Position numbers and translations under genes: made by a program. A stretch of DNA of 5,336 nucleotides, taken from contig JASIJN010000036.1 in NCBI GenBank assembly GCA_030050125.1, positions 1 to 5,336 of the forward strand. The letters run 5' to 3'. Shown here in pieces: positions 1 to 3,913 of this stretch; position 1 is the first letter of the stretch; each line of letters begins with the position of its first letter. The notes under the pieces were generated by a model, which was given only the letters and a program-made list of their open reading frames with translations, searched no databases and had not been told where the DNA came from. The stretch comes from Streptosporangiaceae bacterium. Its GTDB lineage: Bacteria; Actinomycetota; Actinomycetes; Streptosporangiales; Streptosporangiaceae.

Positions 1-224
1 TATCCGGCCTGCATGCGGCGGCCGCGCTAGCGGGCGGCTAGCGTCTGGCGCGTGCCGGCTTGACGGCGCCATGCGGCCGGTACTTCACTGTCGCGCATGG
101 CCCGCTGCCGGCCAGGCCCCGCTTCTCCCCCGTGGTCTCCTGGCGGCGGGCACTCCCAGGTCAGGGGGATGCCATTGGCCGTGATCGGCCCTGAGCACCG
201 CTGATCGTCATCTAAAGTTCCGAT
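1..224. other. Noncoding left flank; no supportable gene
   Basis: No reading frame here looks like a real protein. Two plus-strand frames that enter from the left edge close at TAG codons at 28-30 and 39-41, so the last codons of an upstream gene could be present, but too few residues are visible to recognise one. A 37-codon frame from ATG 71 to TGA 184 has no ribosome binding site and a nondescript composition. A TTGACG box at 60-65 resembles a -35 element but lacks a good -10 partner. The stretch just before the propeller gene (206-224) is slightly richer in A and T, yet I cannot define a promoter there. Confidence 0.5.
25..43. terminator. Perfect 7-bp stem hairpin, possible terminator of an upstream gene
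   Basis: CGCTAGC at 25-31 and GCTAGCG at 37-43 are exact reverse complements with a 5-base loop (GGGCG). The two TAG stop codons closing plus-strand frames from the left edge lie inside the two arms, as expected for a hairpin at the end of a gene. There is no T-tract after it, so it is not a classical intrinsic terminator. Since GCTAGC is itself a palindrome, each arm could also be a protein binding site. Confidence 0.35.
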
Positions 225-1130
225 GTGATCCCTGCGCAAACCGTGGCGAATGCCGCTGCCCTGATGCCCCGGCCCGAACGCTCCTTCGTGGCGGTCGCCC
301 CCCCGGGGCCGGGGGGAGGGACGTGGGCGGGGGCGCCGAGCGCCGCCCTCGGCGATGGCGAGATCTTCCTGGCCTACCGCCTGCGCCGCCCGGAGGGGCT
401 GGGACGCGGCTATGCGGTGGTCGTGGCGCGCTCGACGGACGGCGAGCGCTTCGAGACCCTCGCCACCATCGGCCGGGAGGAGTTCGGTGCCGCGTCCCTG
501 GAGCGGCCGGCCCTGGTCGCCGTCCCGGACGGCGGCTGGCGGCTGTACCTGAGCTGCGCCACCCCGGGCACCAAGCACTGGCGCATCGAGATGCTCGAGG
601 CCAGCCATCCCGGGGACTTTGACGCGCGGCGCAGCCGGGTGGTGCTGCCCGGCGACGCCGCCACCGCGGTCAAGGACCCGGTCGTCATCCACGACGGCGA
701 CAAGTGGCACCTCTGGGCGTCGGTGCACCCGCTGACCGACCCCGATCACACCGACCGGATGACCGCCGACTACGCGTTCAGCGCCGACGGCGTGACCTGG
801 ACCTGGCAGGGAACCGCGCTCAACCCCCGGCCGGGCCGGTGGGACGCCCGCGGCGTGCGCGTCACCGCGGTCCGGATGGCCCCGGGGATGGTCATCGCCT
901 ACTACGACGGGCGGGCCAGCGCCGAGGAGAACTTCGCCGAGCGGACCGGCCTCGCCACCGGCGCCGGGCCGTCGGCGCTGGCCGCGCTCAGCCCCGTCGT
1001 CCGGTCGCCGCATGGCGACGGGGCCCTGCGCTACCTGTGCGTCGTCGACCTCGGCGACTCCCGCGAGCGTTACTACTACGAGATGGCGCGGGAGGACGGC
1101 GCGCACGAACTGCGCACTGAGCTGCGCTGA
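225..1130 (+). CDS. Glycosidase-like five-bladed beta-propeller protein
   Basis: The product of 301 residues looks like a cytoplasmic five-bladed beta-propeller of the arabinanase/levansucrase/invertase superfamily (GH43, GH32 and GH68 fold), a group that hydrolyses or transfers sugars. Blade-like strand patterns repeat: APSAAL then IFLAYRLRRP (38-56), VVVARSTDGERFE (65-77), ERPALV then WRLYLSCATPG (93-115), KDPVVIHDGDKWHLWASVHPL (150-170), YAFSADGVTWTW (183-194), and RSPHGDGALRYL (260-271). KDPVV and the preceding acidic positions resemble the Asp-Pro motif that carries a catalytic Asp in this clan, but I cannot assign catalytic residues. No signal peptide is visible. The start is uncertain: GTG 225 is the longest choice, GTG 243 and ATG 264 are alternatives, and none has a good Shine-Dalgarno; homology, as I recall it, would begin near residue 20. 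It converges on the sulfotransferase gene. I recall similar uncharacterised proteins in Streptomyces; the substrate is unknown. Confidence 0.85.
   Translation: MIPAQTVANAAALMPRPERSFVAVAPPGPGGGTWAGAPSAALGDGEIFLAYRLRRPEGLGRGYAVVVARSTDGERFETLATIGREEFGAASLERPALVAVPDGGWRLYLSCATPGTKHWRIEMLEASHPGDFDARRSRVVLPGDAATAVKDPVVIHDGDKWHLWASVHPLTDPDHTDRMTADYAFSADGVTWTWQGTALNPRPGRWDARGVRVTAVRMAPGMVIAYYDGRASAEENFAERTGLATGAGPSALAALSPVVRSPHGDGALRYLCVVDLGDSRERYYYEMAREDGAHELRTELR
305..333 (+). other. G-tract cluster, potential G-quadruplex
   Basis: Five G-tracts lie within 29 bases on the plus (non-template) strand: 305-308, 311-316, 318-320, 325-327 and 329-333, separated by loops of 2, 1, 4 and 1 bases. This meets the usual G3+N1-7 rule. 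It is preceded by seven consecutive C (298-304), which could instead pair with the G-tracts as a hairpin. It encodes a Pro/Gly-rich piece of the propeller protein (PPGPGGGTWAG), so it may simply follow from codon use. Confidence 0.45.
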
Positions 1131-1132
1131 GC

Positions 1133-1158
1133 CGGCCGGACCCGCGCCGCGGCCGCGG
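1133..1158. terminator. GC-only palindromes in the convergent gap, possible bidirectional terminator
   Basis: The 28 bases between the two convergent stop codons (1131-1158) contain CGGCCG at 1133-1138 and again at 1150-1155, which can pair as a 6-bp stem with an 11-base loop. They also contain a perfect 12-bp palindrome, CCGCGGCCGCGG, at 1147-1158. The structure reads the same from both strands, so it could stop or slow transcription from either gene. No T-tract is present on either side, and random GC-rich DNA makes such palindromes fairly often. Confidence 0.4.
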
Positions 1159-2142
1159 TCAGAACGCGCGGGGCTGGCCGTTGCGGGCCTGGCGCTGCCC
1201 GGCGGGCCTGGCCCCCACCAGCCCGCCCGAATCACCGCGCGGCTGCAGCCAGTCGCCGAAGTCCTCGCCGGTGATGACCTCGAGGAGCTTGATGTCGGAC
1301 TCGAACCGCGGCAGCAGCGCCTGACGCTGCTGCCAGGTCAGCGGCTGCCGGGGCGTACCTTCCCGCTGCAGGATCCGCTGCAGCGGCCCGGTTACGGCGG
1401 ACGCGCCGGGCAGGACCTCGCCCGCCGCCGAGACCATGCGCAGCGCCTTGGACACGCCCCGGTGCCACAGCGATCGTTCCGGGTGCGCGGTGACGTTCTC
1501 CCGCGGCAGCTCGGTCAAGACCCCCTGCGCCACGCCGAGGAAGCCGCAGATCCGGTCCAGCGCCCCGGCCGGGTCCTCGATCAGGGTCCGGTAGCGGAAC
1601 ACGAGGACCTGCTCCTTGGGGAACACCGAGTAGAGGTGGTCAAGCTGCTCGCCGTAGCGGCCGAGCGCGGTGTAGTGCCAGAAATCGGCCCAGCCCGCGG
1701 CGATCCGGGCCGGCTCCTGCCCGCAGGCCAGCACGAAGTCGCCGACGGGATCCAGGCCGGCCGACCACAGGTGGGTCCAGTTCGAGTGCGCCCGCTCCAC
1801 CGGGTCGCGCAGGATCACGATCAGCCTGGCGTCCGGGATCAGCGCCCGGATGCGAAACTGCGCCTGCCGGTCATACAGGTAGAACGGGGTCGACTCGCCG
1901 CGCAGCGTCCCGGCCGGGGCCGGGTCGAACAGCGCCTCGTAGTCCTCGCGCCGCCAGACGTGCTCGCGGTAGGTCGCCGCGTCGCCCGGCCCGCCGCGGG
2001 TGGGCGGCGGGCCGTCGGTGAGGAAGAACTTGGGCTCCTTGACCGCTGACATGAAAAGTGAAGGATGCCGCGCGAGTGCCGCGTGCACGGCGGTGGTGCC
2101 CGCTTTCGGCGCGCCCGCCACGAAGAAGTCTGGCAGCGCCAT
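1159..2142 (-). CDS. PAPS-dependent sulfotransferase
   Basis: The 327-residue product should transfer a sulfuryl group from 3'-phosphoadenosine-5'-phosphosulfate to a hydroxyl or amine of an unidentified acceptor, in the cytoplasm. The N-terminus carries the 5'-phosphosulfate loop, AGAPKAGTT (residues 9-17, with Lys13). GESTPFYLY (82-90) matches the position of the catalytic-base Glu in the heparan N-sulfotransferase type of domain, so Glu83 is the likely base. RDPVERAHSNW (112-122) is the 3'-phosphate binding motif, with Arg112 and Ser120. The length fits bacterial members of this family. The last 25 residues are a basic, Gly/Arg/Gln-rich tail beyond the usual fold. The ATG start is supported by GGAG at 2148-2151, five bases upstream. 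The gene is divergent from the MFS gene and convergent with the propeller gene. Whether the acceptor is a glycan, lipid or small metabolite cannot be told. Confidence 0.93.
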   Translation of the reverse strand: MALPDFFVAGAPKAGTTAVHAALARHPSLFMSAVKEPKFFLTDGPPPTRGGPGDAATYREHVWRREDYEALFDPAPAGTLRGESTPFYLYDRQAQFRIRALIPDARLIVILRDPVERAHSNWTHLWSAGLDPVGDFVLACGQEPARIAAGWADFWHYTALGRYGEQLDHLYSVFPKEQVLVFRYRTLIEDPAGALDRICGFLGVAQGVLTELPRENVTAHPERSLWHRGVSKALRMVSAAGEVLPGASAVTGPLQRILQREGTPRQPLTWQQRQALLPRFESDIKLLEVITGEDFGDWLQPRGDSGGLVGARPAGQRQARNGQPRAF

Positions 2143-2147
2143 GGCCT

Positions 2148-2151
2148 CTCC
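2148..2151 (-). promoter_or_regulatory. Ribosome binding site of the sulfotransferase
   Basis: Read on the minus strand this is GGAG within GGAGAGG, with five bases between it and the ATG whose last base in plus coordinates is 2140. It is the only clear Shine-Dalgarno among the first three genes and fixes that start. Confidence 0.65.
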
Positions 2152-2186
2152 AGGGAATTACCAGCCCGAGCCGGTGCCCGAGAAAG

Positions 2187-2210
2187 CTACTATACCTACT
2201 TTGATAGTAG
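2187..2210. promoter_or_regulatory. Inverted-repeat operator in the divergent promoter region
   Basis: CTACTAT (2187-2193) and ATAGTAG (2204-2210) are exact reverse complements separated by ten bases, in a stretch far richer in A and T than anything else in the window. A 7+10+7 layout suits a dimeric transcription factor binding adjacent turns of DNA. The right arm overlaps the -35 of the plus-strand promoter (2201-2206). The left arm overlaps TATAGT on the minus strand (2189-2194), a possible -10 of the sulfotransferase promoter. A bound repressor would block both. No regulator gene is in the window. Confidence 0.5.
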
Positions 2211-2217
2211 AAATGAC
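2189..2217 (-). promoter_or_regulatory. Possible promoter of the sulfotransferase
   Basis: The minus strand has TATAGT at 2194-2189, a fair -10 (TAnnnT). The hexamer 17 bases upstream (GTCATT, 2217-2212) is a poor -35. The element lies about 45 bases before the sulfotransferase start and overlaps the inverted repeat. The call rests mainly on position and on the -10. Confidence 0.3.
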
Positions 2218-2229
2218 CTCCACTAGTCT
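2201..2229 (+). promoter_or_regulatory. Probable sigma-70-type promoter for the MFS gene
   Basis: TTGATA (2201-2206) and TAGTCT (2224-2229) are separated by 17 bases, the ideal spacing, and match the -35 TTGACA and -10 TAnnnT consensus well for an actinobacterial promoter. Transcription would start near 2236 and leave an untranslated leader of about 85 bases before the MFS start at 2321. The -35 lies within an inverted repeat, which suggests repression. Confidence 0.5.
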
Positions 2230-2294
2230 TCTATACCCACTACCCGGCTTTCGATTCACGACGAACCGGCCGCAGGCGGCGTTACCATCGCGCC

Positions 2295-2324
2295 ATGGTG
2301 CCTGAGCCCGCACCGGGCAGATGA
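2295..2324 (+). CDS. Possible 9-codon leader peptide coupled to the MFS gene
   Basis: ATG at 2295 opens a frame encoding MVPEPAPGR and closes at TGA 2322-2324, overlapping the MFS start in the form ATGA. This arrangement is the classic one for translational coupling. The MFS start itself has no real Shine-Dalgarno (CCGGGCAG precedes it), so re-initiation could matter. The leader also lacks a clear ribosome binding site, and a 9-codon frame can occur by chance. Confidence 0.25.
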   Translation: MVPEPAPGR

Positions 2325-3634
2325 AGGCCCGGCCCGGGCGGCTGCTCGAGCCCTGGTTCGCCCCGTTCGGACTCATCAACGGGGCCGCGGTGGGGCTCGC
2401 GCCGATCCTGTTTCCCCTGGTGGCCGTCAGGTACGGCGTCGGCCACGTCGGCCTGGTCATGGGAGCCTTCAACCTGGGCGCCTTCGCCGCGCCGCTGACC
2501 GGTAACCTGGCCGACCGGTATCACGCCTACCGCCTGCTGGCCATTGGCTGCGCGGCCGTGTCCGCGGTGTCGCTCTGGCTGTTCCCGCTGGCCGGCCCGC
2601 CGGTGCAGGTGCTGCTCGCGCTGGCGAACGGCGGCGCGTTCGCGGGCGCGGTGACCGTGGCCAACCTCCTGATCGTCGAACGCCGCCCGCAGCGCGAGTG
2701 GAACCGGCGTCTGGGCTGGCTGGAGACCGTGCTCAGCGTGGGGCAGGGCGGCGGGCTGATCCTCGCGGCCTGGCTCAGCGGGCTGGCCGCGCGCACCGGC
2801 CTGCTGATCGCGGCGCTGGTCCCGGCCGCCGCCATCCCGCTGTCGGTCCTTCTGATCCCGCGGGTCACCGGTCGCGCCCCGGCCGTACCGAACGCGCCGG
2901 CTCCCGGCGAATCGTCGCCCGGCGCCTCACCTGGCGCGCGGGCCAGCCACCGGCTGGCCTCGGCCGGCCACGTGGGCGAGTGGGGCCCGGCCAGCCCGTC
3001 CCGCGTGCACCACCTGCATCAGCAGCGCCGGCCGCTGGAGGCCCTGCACAGCGCGGTGAGGCTGATGCGGGGAGGCTTCGGCTGGATGCTCGCCGCCTGG
3101 GTCCCCGCCTACGCGGGCACGGCCATCATCTTCGCGCTGTACCCGGTGCTGTTCTCCCGCGCCTTCGGGGTGGCCCCGCGGTCCTCGGCGCTCGCGTTCG
3201 CCGTCATCGTGTTCCTGAGCCTGCCGCTGTTCATCGTGGCCGGCCGGCGCTCCCAGCGCCGGGGCCCGGTCAGGGTGATCGCGGCCTCGCTCGCCGCCCG
3301 CGTGGTGCTGCTGGCGGCGCTGGCCGCGTTCGCGGCGGTCGGCCACATCCCGGCCGTGCTTCCGCTGGCCGCGTTCAGCGGCATCATGTTCGCCTGGTCG
3401 TTCCTGAGCGTGGCCTCACCGGCGCTGACCGGCCAGCTGTGCCATGGCGCCGAAGGGGACGCGCAGGGCTCGCTCAACGCGGCCAGCGGCCTGGCCGGCC
3501 TGATCGGCTCGGTCGTCGGCGGCCTGGCCGCGGCCAGCTGGGGCTTCCCGGCCGCCCTGGCCATCGGTTCCGGCGCCGTCCTCGTCGGCCTCACGGTCTT
3601 CGCCCTGACCCTCCTGCGGGCCAGGCGGCATTAG
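2321..3634 (+). CDS. MFS transporter, 12 transmembrane helices
   Basis: The 437-residue product is an integral membrane transporter of the major facilitator superfamily, probably a proton-driven exporter, substrate unknown. Hydrophobic helices fall at about 14-36, 44-62, 72-90, 94-118, 135-155, 159-180, then 253-279, 287-307, 319-340, 344-366, 385-405 and 408-431. The loop after helix 2 is GNLADRYHAYR (61-71), a clear MFS motif A (GxLaDrxGrkr type). VGQGGGLIL (140-148) in helix 5 sits where the antiporter motif C lies but lacks its Pro. The central loop (about 181-252) is unusually long, with a Pro/Ala/Gly-rich first half and HHLHQQRR in the second. ATG 2321 is the only start in frame after an in-frame TGA at 2303; its ribosome binding site is poor. 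It is divergent from the sulfotransferase gene and may share its control. Similar proteins are often labelled drug or metabolite efflux pumps. Confidence 0.9.
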   Translation: MKARPGRLLEPWFAPFGLINGAAVGLAPILFPLVAVRYGVGHVGLVMGAFNLGAFAAPLTGNLADRYHAYRLLAIGCAAVSAVSLWLFPLAGPPVQVLLALANGGAFAGAVTVANLLIVERRPQREWNRRLGWLETVLSVGQGGGLILAAWLSGLAARTGLLIAALVPAAAIPLSVLLIPRVTGRAPAVPNAPAPGESSPGASPGARASHRLASAGHVGEWGPASPSRVHHLHQQRRPLEALHSAVRLMRGGFGWMLAAWVPAYAGTAIIFALYPVLFSRAFGVAPRSSALAFAVIVFLSLPLFIVAGRRSQRRGPVRVIAASLAARVVLLAALAAFAAVGHIPAVLPLAAFSGIMFAWSFLSVASPALTGQLCHGAEGDAQGSLNAASGLAGLIGSVVGGLAAASWGFPAALAIGSGAVLVGLTVFALTLLRARRH

Positions 3635-3644
3635 CGCCGATTTT
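3624..3644 (+). terminator. Weak terminator-like hairpin at the MFS stop codon
   Basis: GGCG (3624-3627) can pair with CGCC (3635-3638) around a loop holding the TAG stop codon; CGGC/GCCG (3626-3629 with 3636-3639) is an alternative register. TTTT follows at 3641-3644, one of the few T-runs in the window. The stem is only 4 bp, so termination would be weak if it occurs at all. Confidence 0.25.
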
Positions 3645-3795
3645 CGCGGTCGGTAGTTACCCCCGGCTGACTGAACGGTATCCCGCCGTCGGGTGGCTGC
3701 TGTGGTCTGTGTCCAGGGATTTTGTGCGGTGACTTCGCTGTAGGCCACCGTGCGATGGGGTAGGTATCGCTGACTGACCTGGCCATGTGGCCACT

Positions 3796-3833
3796 GATGT
3801 CGCGGCGGACGGCTTGCCGGCGTCCATGACATC
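3796..3833. repeat. Imperfect two-tier hairpin
   Basis: GATGTC (3796-3801) pairs with GACATC (3828-3833), and inside it GGACG (3807-3811) pairs with CGTCC (3821-3825) around a 9-base loop, with an asymmetric internal loop of five and two bases. It touches the next hairpin, sharing base 3833. It could be a transposase binding site or a structure in the leader RNA. Confidence 0.4.
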
Positions 3834-3849
3834 CGGGCTCACAGCCCGG
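3833..3849. repeat. Perfect 7-bp stem with 3-base loop
   Basis: CCGGGCT (3833-3839) and AGCCCGG (3843-3849) are exact reverse complements around CAC. The sequence after it, TAATTC, has no T-tract, so a classical terminator is unlikely. Insertion sequences often carry a hairpin before the transposase start that limits expression from outside promoters; that role is possible here. Confidence 0.5.
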
Positions 3850-3883
3850 TAATTCACGGCGGAATGACCCGATAGCGGCGTGG

Positions 3884-3904
3884 CTGCGGGCTACCCGGCC
3901 GCAG
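3884..3904. repeat. Hairpin just upstream of the transposase frame
   Basis: CTGCGG (3884-3889) pairs with CCGCAG (3899-3904), and CGT/ACG (3879-3881 with 3905-3907) can extend the stem across a 2-base bulge. A competing inner stem is CGGG/CCCG (3887-3890 with 3894-3897). It ends about ten bases before the AGGAG at 3917, so it could affect ribosome access. Confidence 0.4.
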
Positions 3905-3913
3905 ACGTGGTGA

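Larger units (their letters stand above)
3635..3913. other. Noncoding, hairpin-rich region before the transposase, probable left end of the insertion sequence
   Basis: No convincing gene lies in this stretch; the minus-strand frames have low-complexity, unrecognisable products. It is less GC-rich than the flanking genes and holds several repeats: GCTGACTGA at 3666-3674 and again at 3769-3777, GGTATC at 3677-3682 and 3763-3768, TGGCCA at 3780-3785 and 3788-3793, and three hairpins between 3796 and 3904. The left end of the element should fall here, but its terminal repeat cannot be fixed without the right end. Confidence 0.5.

Noticed and set aside
71..184. 37-codon plus-strand frame in the left flank
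   Set aside because: It has no ribosome binding site, a nondescript sequence and no link to a neighbour.
27..1235. 402-residue open frame on the minus strand opposite the propeller gene
   Set aside because: It is Gly/Arg/Pro/Val-rich with no domain pattern, the usual antisense shadow in high-GC DNA; the plus-strand product has clear propeller motifs.
1012..2049. 345-residue plus-strand frame across the sulfotransferase
   Set aside because: It is low-complexity and opposes a gene with intact PAPS-binding motifs and a good ribosome binding site.
3780..3904. Hairpin series considered as a CRISPR array or riboswitch
   Set aside because: The repeats are short, differ from each other and lack regular spacing; no known riboswitch core is recognisable and the downstream gene is a transposase.
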